From Neoceratodus forsteri (Eukaryota > Chordata > Ceratodontiformes > Ceratodontidae), in assembly GCA_016271365.2 (NCBI GenBank), contig CM057456.1:167727501-167791500 (forward strand): a stretch of 64,000 bases of DNA, given 5' to 3'. This document shows, piece by piece, positions 11,459-22,419 of the stretch. Position 1 is the first letter of the stretch, and every line of letters begins with the position of its first letter. The notes beneath the pieces were generated by a model that saw nothing but the letters and a program-made list of their open reading frames with translations, had not been told where the DNA came from and ran no database searches. Both the position numbers and the translations under genes were made by a program.

Positions 11459-13410
11459 TCAACTGTGCACACGTGCATGGCATCCTTGCCTATCTCTGGT
11501 GACAACTACCACACACATGGCGTACAACACGTGTGCAGTACACTGAGCCAGGGGTGCTCTGAGCTGAGGACACAGTAGGGGACGACCACAGTGAGGCAGG
11601 CAGGGCAGACCATCTGTGCCCCTGCCGGACAGGGTGGCCAGATGCCCACAGTGGTGCTGGGTGCCTTTCGATGTGCACGATGCAGTGGTGCTTGAGCCAG
11701 TGCCAGTACTGCGGCCACAAGTGGCCCACCTGTGGGCCCCTGTGCCATGGGCACACTGACCCCCTTGCACAGCCTGCTGCTTGCCATGCACCCCATGAAG
11801 CACTGTGGTAAGGTCGACCACCGCGGCCGTGATCCCAGCAAAGCTGCGGTCCAGTGTGGCAACCATGCAGCCAAATCTGTCCTTGGCCCACTGTTCCACC
11901 CATGCAAAGCCCAGGGACAGCGACTCCTGCATCTGTGAGAGCTTATGCCTGAGCTCCCGCCGCAGGCCATGCAGGCCCAGCTGTGCCTCCTGCTGGGATG
12001 TGAGTGCAGCCTAGAGCAGAGGGTGGGCCCTCGGGGTATCCAGGCTCCATGGCTGCAGCACCCTCAATGGCAGCTGGTGCTGGTGCCTGCAGCTCACCAG
12101 TGTGGGGACACCATTGCACTGTAGGCCTGTCCTACCACTGCAGGCCACTGGCGGTGGGCCATGATCCCTGCGGGACCTGCACCCCAACCCATGGGGGGGC
12201 ACCGCATGTCCAGTGGGGCACACCCATCCCCCACAAGGCCAACCACCGGCTGCACAGGTACACCCATGCTGGCATGGCAAACCATTCCCCTGGCACCCGT
12301 GTTGTGGACTGTGCCCTGCCCCACCCCGGTGCCCTCCACAGACCCTTCCACGGGCAGGATGTAACCCCTCTGACACATCTATCTCCATGTTGTTGGTTAC
12401 TGTCAGCAGGATCACTTGCCCACCACCGAGATCCTCCACCTGGGCATCCTCCAGGACTGCACTGAGGTCCAGGTCCCCACCATCATTGGAGCCCCCCTGG
12501 CAGCTGTACCCCATGTCCAAGTGAGTGCCACACATGGTGTACATCCGAGGGTCCATGACTGGCACCTAATCCAGATGCCCACAGAAAGTTCTCCTCTTCT
12601 GCCTCTGCCTCCAGCCCTAAGGCAGCCATCCCAGCCTGATCCTGGCATGCTGCAGGCCCTGCACACACCACTGTGGAAGAAAATGGGACAGGGTCACTGA
12701 CCGGTATGTGCACAGTGTGACCCACCACCACCAGTACATGCACACCCTAGGAAACGTGCCACCCACCGCAGGCATGCACACCCCACACACCAGCCCCACA
12801 GCCATAGACTGTGGCCACATGCACACACCCACACCACAGTGCACATGTCCTGACCTATCAGCTGTGTTGGCAGCCATGCCGGGCACTGTTCACATGCAAT
12901 CCTGCCCCAAGTGCACAGTGTGCACAGCAGAGCACCCCCACAGTGCACCCCAGGCATGACACCAACACCGGCACCCAGCACTAGTGCTGTCAAACCATGC
13001 AGGGTGCACACATGCAGATACAGACCTGTCCTAGGTGGTGTGAGAGGCATCTCACACCACCACCTGGAACACCAGCAACAGCCACCAGGCGAAGTGTGGA
13101 TGCCACCTCGGCCATGAGTGGGTCCTTCTCCCACTGTTGTGTGGATTGCGGGCCACCACCTATCGCGGAGCTGCTGTGCCTCCTCCTCCTTTGCCCAGTG
13201 CAGCAGGTCACTCCAGCGCTTTCGCACTGCATCCATCGTCCTGCCATGTTCACGGACGGCGTTCACCCCTGCCATCACCTCATCCCATGCCTGGCACACC
13301 ACCACGTCTGTCTCCTTGTGCTGCCACAGCACCTGCTCCCTCTCTTTCACACCATGCACCACAGTCCTCAGCTCATCCTGTGAAAAGTGATGTGCCCATA
13401 TGCGTTCAGG
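11459..13410 (-). CDS. Myb/SANT-like protein 1 of Harbinger (MSANTD/NAIF1-type), probably multi-exon
   Basis: The N-terminal exon (about 13,390-13,110, minus strand) encodes a Myb/SANT-like DNA-binding domain: HHFSQDELRTVVHGVKERE, then WDEVMAGVNAV, then RTMDAVRKRWSDLLHWAKE. The three-helix layout with spaced Trp residues and the VNAV...RT...VRKRW block matches the Myb_DNA-bind_5 type found in Harbinger partner proteins. Later exons are less certain. An acidic piece near 12,350-12,530 includes GGDLDLSAVLEDAQVEDLGG. A helical C-terminal piece near 11,760-11,930 (WVEQWAKDRFGCMVATLDRSFAGITAAV) resembles the oligomerising tail of these proteins. The gene points towards the transposase and away from the second Myb-like gene. 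Exon borders are inferred only. Confidence 0.65.
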
Positions 13411-14439
13411 TTGTGCTGCACTACCTATGGGAGAGATGTACAGGACATGTGTCAACATGCTGCACTGGGCCTATGGTGTGTGGCACATGGGGAACAGTAT
13501 GTGCATGCCTCCCCCAAAGGTGGCACTGGTCACATGGTTGTGGCACTGGCCAGCATGTGCATGTACCGCACACACAGCCACAGTGTACTGGGGCCACCCC
13601 TGTGTGCACTGTGCCACTGCATGGCTGTCGGTGTAGGGACTGCACACACTGGACCCACAAGGGCACCACTGACACCCATAACAGACATGTGTACCCTGGG
13701 ACGGGGCCATCCCAATGCCTGCCACCTGGCAGTGTACCATACCCTCATCGGCTAACTAGGGGACATGTGCATGGCACACAGGGCATGGACACTGTGGATG
13801 GCACACATACAATAGCAGGCTACCAGGCAAGGACCACACAGTGCTTTCGATGTCACATTGGGATCCACACAGTCATGGCCCTGTGACCCCTGGTCTGTAG
13901 CCGTGTACCACCATTAGAGCATCTGCAAACCTCCACTTCCCACATCCAGAGCAACTACCGAGGGTCCATGGACCCCATGTCAGTGAGCCACTGTTGCGGG
14001 GCATACCTGCAGGCCACGTTGGCGCCCCCCATGCCTGGTACACACAGTGTGCAGGTGGTGCCTGCATGGTGCCAGTTGATGCAGGAGTACAGGCCCGGCA
14101 CACGTACCAGTCTGCTGAACAGCCTGCCCAATGGCCAAGTGCACCATTACGCAGCACTGTGCTGGCCTGTGGGCCTGTATTCAGCGGCCCTGTCCCTGGC
14201 CTGTACAGCTGTGTTCTGCAGGTATGCAGTGTGTATGCCCCAACCCTGTGTTGCACCAGTCCCCTTCCACCAGGTCTCCAGCTGCTATACAGACCTGCCT
14301 CTCGCTGCTCTGCCTCCTGTGACATGGCTCCTTCTGTTGTGTTTGTACGTCTGCAGCTTCAGCTGTGTGCTGCATTCCCACAACACAACACCGGTGGAGC
14401 ATTGCTTGTCCTTTTATAGCCCATCTGGGCAATCCAGCC

Positions 14440-14485
14440 TGTTATGCATGCAAATTATCAGATAATGATATGCTAATTACAGTGT
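14440..14485. promoter_or_regulatory. octamer-like sites between the divergent Myb-like genes
   Basis: The consensus octamer ATGCAAAT lies at 14,448-14,455 and the variant ATGCTAAT at 14,470-14,477, in an AT-rich island inside otherwise GC-rich DNA. The site lies between two divergently oriented genes, where a shared promoter would be expected. Use by POU factors is an inference. Confidence 0.35.
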
Positions 14486-14901
14486 TTGCACCATGCATGC
14501 ACAAGTACCCTCATTTGAATCTGCTGGTTGAATATGGGCCTGACTAGCGCCAGGCAAACCACTTAGTGCCTTGCAAATGTTAGCCGTAGGATAAGTGGTG
14601 TCCAGTGCCTTGCTGTCCCTGTGATGCAGCGCTATGTGGCATGGCATGGCACCCACGCATGCACGTGTGTCCCCTGTGCTATGCCAGCACCCCAGTTTAG
14701 TGCGGCATAGCGCCACGCTAGCCCACACAGCATGGCAGTCCGTGCATGTGTGGCGTTGTGACTCAGGGTCGTGATGGGGTCATGCATGCACAGCATGGCA
14801 GCTTCCGTGTAGCGCTGCGCTATGTCATGTGATAGTGCAGTGCTACAGCACAATGCTGGAGGGAGTAGGGTGTGGTACAGGCAGAGCAATTCTACAGGTG
14901 G

Positions 14902-17158
14902 CAGGGTTCCTATGGTTTTTGGGTGATGCCAGGGGTTAGGCAGCAATGTGCTGTGGTGCACAGAGGCAGGCGTTGGGGGGAGGTGGAGACTGCCAACCTG
15001 GTGCAGCTAGTACAGCAGAGGCACAGATGGCTCTTCAGGGAGGTCAGGGAGGGTGACCTCCCATGCCAGCAGGTGTGGGACTCCATTGCCCAGAAGCTGA
15101 GTGCCCACACGGGCATTGCCTGTGATGCCGAGAAGTGTTGGCATCGCTACCTGGACATGCGCCATCGGCAGCGGCAGCAACTGGAGCACTTCAAGTGCAT
15201 GGTACATGAGGGCACTGTGCCTGTGCTGGGTAAGTGGCATTGCACGTTGATCACCACTATCATGTGGCTGTCGGACTGCATGTGTGTGCATGTGCGTGTG
15301 TGTGTGTGTGCAGAGGTGTGCTACTCTGCATGGTGTTTGGGCGTATGTGGCATGGGCAGAGCAACACATGTTGGCCACCTGGGAGGGCATCACGGTACAG
15401 GATGTGTGGCAACATGCACGGTGGGAACATGGTGCATGCTGTGTCCATGGGGGTGACATGTGTGTGGGTAGCAGATAGGGACATTGCTGGTGGTGGGTCC
15501 TGATACAGCACTGGCCTGCAGCCAACACCACCGTGGTGGAGGGGTGCTGTCCCTGGGACACTGACGGCCTACAAACACAGGTGTGCAGACAGTCTCAGTG
15601 CACCTGCATCTGGCACTATCGCACCACTTTGCTGCTATGCCGACATGTCCTGTGTGCCTGACACATGCTCCATGGGCCTTGCTGCCCTCTGTGTGGGTGT
15701 CTCCTATGTTCAGCCATGGACCCTGGGCATCCCTGTGTGTGCAGTATTGTGGGGGTTGCATGTGCATCTTGCTGTGCTGCTCATGGTGCATGCTGTGTAT
15801 TGTGCTAACATTGCTGTTTCCCCTGTCCACTGTAGAGCAGATCAAGCAGCCCAGGACCGCAGAAGAGGGCTGAGAGGTGTCCCAGGAGAGGCGGAGGGGC
15901 AGCCTGAGGGTGCCGGCCATGCTGCAGTGGGTGTAGGAGAGCAGTCCTGAGGACAGGGGCCTGTTGCGTGAGTACCTGTCTTGTTACTCTGTGGTGATTC
16001 ACGGTGATGTGTGGTTCATTCTGTGGTCTGCCAGTGACTGTGCTGGTGGCATGTCTGCCACAGGTGTCGGGCCAGTGGTGTTGTGGCACTGTGCTTGGTT
16101 GTGCACCAGTGTTGCACACCACTGCTGGGATCTAGCTGTCAGGCCGCTGTGCCCTGTGGGGGGTGCTGTGGGCCAGTGTCAGCATGCATTGCTGTGAGGG
16201 TGCTAGATGGTGGTGGGGGCTGTGGTGGTGGAGGATTGGTAAGGCACACATGCTGTCAATTGCCATGCTCACCTCTGCAGTGTGGTGTGCTCTGTCCTCC
16301 CACCCCCCACAGTTCCTACACCTGTGCACAGTTGGCATTGTCTTGCTGTCCACGGGCTTCACTGTACAGGGTCAGATGTTCACTGTCCGTGTGCATTTTA
16401 TGGCTGCAGGGCACCGTGCACTATGCCTTCAGGGGGCCTTGCTTGGTGGCAGTTGTCGGCCCACCCCTGCCACTTGCTGCACCCTGTATGCCTGTTTGGC
16501 CCTGGTGTGGGTCGGTCATTGGCCGGCCACTGTGACTGCATTGCACTGCTCTGGTGCACCTTTGGATGTTGTTGTTGTGCTCTGCATTCTGGTACATTGC
16601 CATCCGTCTTTGGGCAGCATGTCCCGATGTGTGGGTGCCCTTGTGCATGTTGTGGTGTGGCCCATGCACACAGTTATCCAGAGGACTGCCTGTGTGTCTG
16701 CCCTGTCTCACTGTGTGCAGTGCTGGGGTGGGTGGTATCACCTGTGTCATGGTTCTGTCGGGCATGTAGTCACCATGTCTATTGGGTATTGGGATGGTGC
16801 CTGTGTCACCCAGGCCTGCTGTGTGGGTACCTTCCAGGTGGGCCTACCATTGCATCCCTCAGCTTCACTCAGGCATGTCTGTCGTGACATGCTGTCCATC
16901 CCTGTATGGCCACCTGTGGCTGCAGTATGCCGCCTGGCCGGTTTCCCATCCCCACGGTCTCCCCTTCCTCTTGTAGGTCCACTCTGTTCATCATTGTGGG
17001 CGGCCAGGCCAGAGGAGTCAGAGGGCATGGAGGACCTGCTGCGCTGCATTGTCCATCAGCAGAGAACTCTGATCAAGCAGCAGGCCATCATTATATCAGA
17101 GACCAGGAGGGTGGCGGCTGTCCTGGAGGCTCATCTGCTGGATCCAACGGGCAATTAG
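14902..17158 (+). CDS. Myb/SANT-like protein 2 of Harbinger, three or more exons
   Basis: Exon 1 (open from 14,872 to about 15,229) encodes a second, different Myb/SANT or trihelix-type domain: RRWGEVETANLVQLVQQRHRWLF, then VWDSIAQKLSAHTGI, then EKCWHRYLDMRHRQRQQLEH. It ends at a consensus donor GGTAAGT near 15,230. A pyrimidine tract and TAG acceptor at 15,831-15,835 start a second exon rich in Glu, Arg and Gly that is broken by stops in the frames I tried. A last exon after the acceptor near 16,970-16,974 encodes EESEGMEDLLRCIVHQQ and TLIKQQAIIISETRRVAAVL, a predicted helical tail, and stops at 17,156-17,158. The protein would be nuclear and bind DNA as a transposition partner. Splicing is inferred; the exon 2 frame is unresolved, so this copy may be broken. 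Confidence 0.6.
15284..15312. repeat. (TG)n microsatellite
   Basis: A TG-rich run lies just inside the first intron of the second Myb-like gene. Confidence 0.8.
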
Positions 17159-18075
17159 CCATACCCATCTTCCCATTTTCTGTTGGCTATTCCCCCCCTT
17201 TCTGCACTGGTGTTTTTTTCAGGTCTCTGTTCCTTTGTCCCTGTTTGCTTCATCTTCCCCTTCCCCCCCCTTATCCATTACCTTCCTGTACATAATGTAA
17301 ATTTGTAAATATGTTTTGCATATCACGGTTTGGGTAGTTTATTGTGTATTCTTGTTGTTCACGTAGAGGGCTTATTTTTGTTAGTGCTGTATGTTGGGGG
17401 GGGGGTTCTTAGCTTTCCTGTTTGTAGGGTTTGTACTGTTGTCTTTCTTTGTTTTGGGGGTGGGTCGTCCAGTGGCGGTTGGGCCATTTGTAGTTCACTG
17501 TCAGGTTTTGGTTTTCGATTTTGTATTGTTTTGCATCACTGTATTGTTCCTGTTGGTTTTCCATTCATTTGTATACTATTACATTGCAGTTGCTACAGTT
17601 TACTGTGTCCTGTGTTGTTCCTGGGTGCTGGGGTTTCACTTGGTTTGTACTGTACCGGGGGGTCTCCCACATGGGTCCTGGTTGTTGCTTGCCATTCCCT
17701 TGCATGCGTGTCATATTCCAGGTTCTGCAATGCGGTCTGCTCCTGAGACCTCATTCCGGGCTGTGTTTCATTGCATGTGTCCCAGGGTCAGGCTGTCTCA
17801 CCTCTACACTGTGTTCCATTGTATGTTTGCACTGCCTGCCTGGGTGCTATATTCAGTGCTGTCATATTTGCTATATTCAGTACTGTCTTATTCCCGGGCT
17901 GTTTTTGCCCTGCACTCTCCTGGCCCTGTTTGCCCGGCTTCCTTTGCTTGCTATATTCAGCTGGTTTTGCTCAGGACTATTCCTGCTGAATATAGCTTGT
18001 GTTTTGCTCTGGGCTGAGTTTGCCTGCCAGGCAGTGCTACTTTAGCCCTGGAGCACAGTTTTGAATATCTAGCCC
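17159..18075. promoter_or_regulatory. right subterminal region of Harbinger
   Basis: T-rich non-coding DNA. Copies of ATATTCAG lie at 17,849, 17,873 and 17,953. An inverted pair GCTATATTCAGC and GCTGAATATAGC (17,950-17,961 and 17,984-17,995) can form a hairpin. The terminal inverted repeat ends at 18,075. The same hairpin type occurs at 32,221-32,268 in the other Harbinger-like block. Confidence 0.6.
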
Positions 18076-18078
18076 TTT

Positions 18079-18560
18079 ATCTTGACACACATTTCTTCCA
18101 CAGTTTTGTTTTCTAATTGCTTACCCTAATCAATATTACTTAATTCATCAAGAATTGTTTGTTCATTAGCCGTATGGTACAGGTAAATTTCCCTGCTTAC
18201 CCTCACTTTAGTATAGGATTCCAGACGTCAAAAGGTAACACTATCATGATCACTACTAGCCAAAGGTATTCCTACCTCACAGTCTAATATATTAATATTT
18301 GAGGAACTTAGTAATATATCTAATATATTTGGTCCTCTTGTAGGTGTGTTTATATGTTGAATTAATTTAAATTGCTCTTGTGAATTCAGGAATTCCTTAC
18401 TATTTAAGCTAGTGACTTGTTTAATCTCCCAGTAAATGTCTCCATAGTTTGTCACTCAGGAAAATGATCTCTCCAAGGTCACACACTCCTTCAATTTCTT
18501 GAATAATGCTATCAGTAATCTGGTTGCTAGCATTAGGAGGTCTTTAGCACAGCCCAAATA
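18079..18560 (-). mobile_element. CR1-like LINE, ORF2 endonuclease C-terminal part (right part of the split element)
   Basis: On the minus strand the stretch 18,228-18,455 reads EQFKLIQHINTPTRGPNILDILLSSS, then LASSDHDSVTF. This is the end of an APE-type endonuclease, with the late TRG...LD and SDH motifs; the His of SDH is catalytic. APE endonuclease nicks the target for target-primed reverse transcription. The frame then runs into the Harbinger insertion at 18,078 and resumes at 9,496 with the Lys-rich linker before RT. Stops and frameshifts are frequent. Confidence 0.8.
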
Positions 18561-19880
18561 TTATACTTTTGTTGAAATTTTTTTTTGAGCCATAATGTTT
18601 CAGTTTTGCTATAAGTCACTTTGACTTTTTCAGAGACATCTGCTGCTGATATTTGATTAGATAGGAATATAGCAACTCCCCTACTTTTTTGTCTTTTCTA
18701 TCAAATCTACATCATTGATAACCTTGTATTGATTTACCCCAAGTATCTTCCTTGCCCCACCATGTCTTGGTTTTAAAGGTTATAACAATATTCTTCTCAG
18801 CTCGAAGTCAACCATTTTAATTTTAAAACTTCTGGCATTTCACATGCAACATTTAATCTCCATGGGCATGGATTTGTTGCTTGGATTTTTTGATTCATTG
18901 TGGTAGTCTGTCTAGTCCCTCCCTCCTCTGCACTAGTTTAAACTTTCTCTTAGGAGTATTTCATTTAATAATTTTCCTAAGGTGTTAGTTCTTGGTTTAC
19001 TTAGATGTAACCAGTCTTTGGCATACCATTGTATTTTACCATAGAAAGACTTCCATGTGTTTACAGATAACATCCCATCCCTTTTACATCAGTTCTGTAG
19101 TCCAGTGTTAATACGTTGAATCATTTTATTTTTTTCCTGATGTCCCTTTAAAACTGCTAGGATTCCTAAAATTATAGCTGTTCCCTCTTTTTGCTTTATT
19201 TGTCTTCCTATTTCAATAATTTCTTTGTATATGTCCTTTTTGTGGTCCCTGACCTTATTATTAATGCTCATGTGTATCACTACAGTTTGACTATGTCCAT
19301 CGTTTTTAACAATTGGGGTAGTCTGGTAAGAATATCATTTGTTTTGCTCATGTTAGGCACATTACCATCATGTTCTCTTTATCCCTACCACAGATTTATG
19401 AGTTGCAACCTCTTATGATTGAATCCCCAATAGGTAGGAACTTGCTTCCTTTCCTTGAATTATTTGTTGGCTGCTCTGAACCTAAATTGGAATTAACAGG
19501 ATGCAATTCTGTTTCATTTAAAAGTGCTAGATACCTATTTGACAGTTCTATGTCTTATTTTCCTGATGCCCTTCTACCTTTTTTATGAGGGTTTGTTTTA
19601 ACTAGACACCATTCCTCATGTTCCCTTGCTCCTTCATTTTTATTTATTCCTTTCGCAGGGGAGTTTTCACCCAAGTTTAAATCCCCACTGCTTTCCCTAA
19701 TTCTCTTCCTGGTGTTGTTTCGGTGCAGATTGTTTATATTTGGGACCTGTGTGTTTACAATTAATGTTTGTTTTCCAGTGAGTTATTTAAGCTGTTTTTT
19801 AGAATGTGCAGTTCATGCAAGTTTGCCCTGCTCTTTGCATTTAGTGCAACATAGCTAGCTTGTTGTGAATCATATTCAAA
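18560..19880 (-). pseudogene. CR1-like LINE ORF1 with SGNH (GDSI) esterase domain
   Basis: On the minus strand the reading starts near 19,855 with a Cys-containing segment (CTKCKEQGKL), followed by NRYLALLNETE, then FLPIGDSIIRG at about 19,405-19,440, which is block I of SGNH hydrolases with the nucleophile Ser. Further on, IHMSINNKVRDHKKDIYKEI (about 19,215-19,275) corresponds to the block that usually reads VIHVGTND, and GILAVLKGHQEKNKMIQRIN to the block usually ending N.WL. Esterase-type ORF1 proteins are known in several CR1 lineages and probably act in RNP formation or at membranes. The frame has many stops, and the GTND block is degraded to SINN. Confidence 0.7.
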
Positions 19881-20062
19881 CATTGCATAGCAAACAACTG
19901 TGACATTGAACTACAGAACCCTCAGTGCATAGGATTTCTAAAAAATCTTCAGCTGAATTTAAAAATTCCATGTTAAGCACTGGGATATGTACCACAACGA
20001 CTGTAGTTGGCTACACATGCTCTGCAGAGAGATACAAGAGCATGGCTTAATACTGCTGCCTC

Positions 20063-20262
20063 AGGGAAACACTTTATCTTCATCGGAGTTATCTCAGTCA
20101 TCAGGTCACACCGTAGGAACTTCATCGTCAGTGAAGGGGAATCCACACAGAGGATTTTCAGCAGTACAACTAGGGCTGCCCACACCATCAACATCTGCCG
20201 ATGTCATCAACCCTATAAAGGCATAAGCGGCCCCACTCCCTCCTCAGTTCTTTCTGGCTATC
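20063..20262 (+). repeat. DIRS element 1, left inverted terminal repeat
   Basis: This segment is the inverted copy of 25,389-25,590, with blocks such as ATCTCAGTCATCAGGTCACA, GGGGAATCCACA, GGGCTGCCCAC and CATCAACCCTATAAAG. DIRS elements have inverted rather than direct terminal repeats. The outermost bases match the right end less well, so the extreme left end is degraded. Confidence 0.85.
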
Positions 20263-20439
20263 GACTCACTCGCATGGGTATCCACAGAAGCTCCATCACA
20301 GTATTCACACCTTTTTTCACCTACGGCTTTTCTAACTTTACTTTTTAGAATCTCTTTTTTTAAAGAGATTCCTTCAGTTTGTTTATGTTGAGAGTTAATC
20401 ATTTGTCCTCTGTCTTCTGTCACTGCCACTGTGGAAACA

Positions 20440-22034
20440 AGATTGCCTCCAGAGACAAATGTTCTCTCTGTGTCTGCTGTCTTGGGCCTGGTCACGAAGC
20501 TTCTGACTATGAGCCCTGCCAGAAGTTTAACCAAACAACACTCAGGTAACATAGAAAGGCTCTCATACAGTTCCTGATGGATCAACGGGTAGCCAGTTCT
20601 ATGCAGGGGTCCTCTGGGGTCCCAGCCTCTCAGTTGCCAACTAGTTCTTCAAGCTCCAAGGCCTGAGACAAGTCCTCAGGGAAAAATCACAAAAAAGACA
20701 GAGACTGCGACCGCTAATGTCGATCTCATTACCCATTGGCCTCTCTTTCTGCTGGGGGATCTTCATCAGCTGTGGCAGAATCAGAGACAAAATCTGCTGT
20801 CCAGGTCTCTGTGCCCACCAGACCCATACCAATAGCACCTCTGCCCAATTCTTAGGGTGGCCAGCAGTTGACCTCTGGGTCATTGGCCCCTTCTTCATCG
20901 ACGATGGAGTTGTCATCGACAATTCTCCCATTGTGACCTGCCCCTTCACCCTCTGGGGCAACAGGCTCCTCGGTTTCCCAGGATTTAACAGATGGGTCAC
21001 TGACAAAAGTGCCATCGATCCCCCCCCCCCGTCAACAAACACCATCGACTTGAATGACAGCCTGACAGAATTCACCTCTGTGATTGTCTAGGCACTTAGG
21101 CCCTTTTCGTCAATGCCGTCGATGGCAGCTTCATCATTGATGCCTACTCATCGACACCGGGAAGCTCCCCATGGGCCATCAATGGTGCATCCAACACCAG
21201 ACACAGATGTTGAAGAGGTCAATGTTGAGGAAGAGTACCACGCAGACCTCATTCTTCCTGACAATGAGGAGGAAGAAGTGGAAGAGATCCTGCTCACTGA
21301 CAGATCTACAGCCTCTTCTGTCAGTGAGGACATGGTGAAACATACCCCCAGGTTTCCTCCTGAGGACCCCACATTTTTTAATGTGATAAAGCAGCTGTCC
21401 GCAGCCATAGGCTTCCACACTGAGGAAGAGGATGTCACCAGGAAAGAAGTGGTGAACTTTCTGGAGATTCCACAATCCCCCCTAAGATCATTCCTCCAAT
21501 GTTACCAGCCTTGAGGAATGCAGCCATGGCAGCCTGTCACAGACCAGACATGGTGCCAGCTATGCCTTGCATGGCAGACAAACTTTATCATGCCCCCCAG
21601 GGTCATCCCTGTTATGCTTCCCATCCCAAGACAGACACAGTGGTCATCATGGCAGCTCATGACAGGTCTAAGGCATCTAAGCACCTTAGTTCCTTCCCCC
21701 CCAAGACAAAAAGTCTTACAGAATTGACCTCTGGGGTAAAAGGATTTATGCCTCCTCTACTCTAGGTTTAAAGATAGCAAACTATCTTTTGCACATTGTA
21801 AAATACCAGCATGCCAAATGGAAGAAGGGCAAGGCTGCTGCCCAGGCCCTTCCAGAGGGCACTCAAAAGCAGGAACTGCTTCAGTGCCTTCAAGCAGTGG
21901 AGGATATTAGTAAGAATCTCCTCAGAGCCCTGTATGACATGGCTACACTCTTGCCAGGGCAACTGCCATGGGCATATGCTCACATAGGCACTCCTGGATC
22001 AGAGTATCTGGTTTGCTGCTGCTCTGTAAAATGA
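20440..22034 (+). pseudogene. DIRS 1 gag-like ORF
   Basis: Near 20,460-20,535 there is a zinc-binding-like stretch CSLCVCCLGPGHEASDYEPC, of the CxxC...CLGxxH...C type that opens vertebrate DIRS gag proteins. Next come Ser/Pro-rich regions (20,590-21,090) and a strongly acidic segment with VEEVNVEEEYHADLILPDNE (21,210-21,290). The C-terminal half contains CYASHPKTDTVVIMAAHDRS at 21,612-21,672, which is also found in DIRS copy 2 at 27,282-27,350 (YYASRPETDSVDIIAVHDRS). Gag would package element RNA. The frame is interrupted, for example at about 21,089, 21,512 and 21,763. Confidence 0.7.
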
Positions 22035-22419
22035 ACAATAGGCCAATGATAGCTCCCTGGCCCCAGAGAAAATGTAGAGCCCAGGCTATACATTAGCTGT
22101 CCTGTGGTGCTGGAGCAGTGGCCAATTGCCCTAGAAGTGAGGGATCAGCCCCTGCACCTCTGCTTGACTCTGTGCCAGACCCCCCTCTTCTTGTCCCAGA
22201 CCAGGCTGCAGTGGTTGGAGGCTGGTTCTCCCTCCATCTGAGTCAATGGAGAACCATACTGTAACTTTGGATGCATGGATTCTGCAGATCATAGAAAGGG
22301 GTTACACCTTGGAGCTCATCGAGTAGACTCCAAAAACCCCACCTCCACCCTCCTGCTATCCTCTGGCTCACCTGTCTGTTCTCTGGGAGGATGTGTAGTC
22401 CCTTCTGCAGAAGCAGGCC

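Larger units (their letters stand above)
9500..18075 (+). mobile_element. PIF/Harbinger DNA transposon, 8.58 kb, three genes
   Basis: The ends are inverted copies: GGGCTAGATATTCAAA at 9,500-9,515 and its complement at 18,060-18,075. Each side is flanked by TTT (9,497-9,499 and 18,076-18,078), a 3-bp duplication as expected for the superfamily, although TWA is commoner. Inside are a DDE transposase gene (+), a Myb/SANT-like gene (-) and a second, different Myb/SANT-like gene (+). PIF/Harbinger elements normally need a transposase and one Myb-like partner that helps nuclear import and DNA binding. The element lies between the endonuclease and RT parts of a CR1-like LINE and interrupts it cleanly. 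GC and TG/CA content are far above the flanks. Confidence 0.9.

Noticed and set aside
12011..12565. 184-codon minus-strand frame as an independent gene
   Set aside because: Low-complexity Gly/Cys/His composition typical of GC-rich TG/CA sequence. Only a short acidic part may be an exon of the first Myb-like gene.
16163..17158. 331-codon open frame as a single-exon gene
   Set aside because: Only its last 60 or so codons look like protein (helical tail of the second Myb-like gene). The rest is G/T-rich intron-like sequence with few stops by composition.
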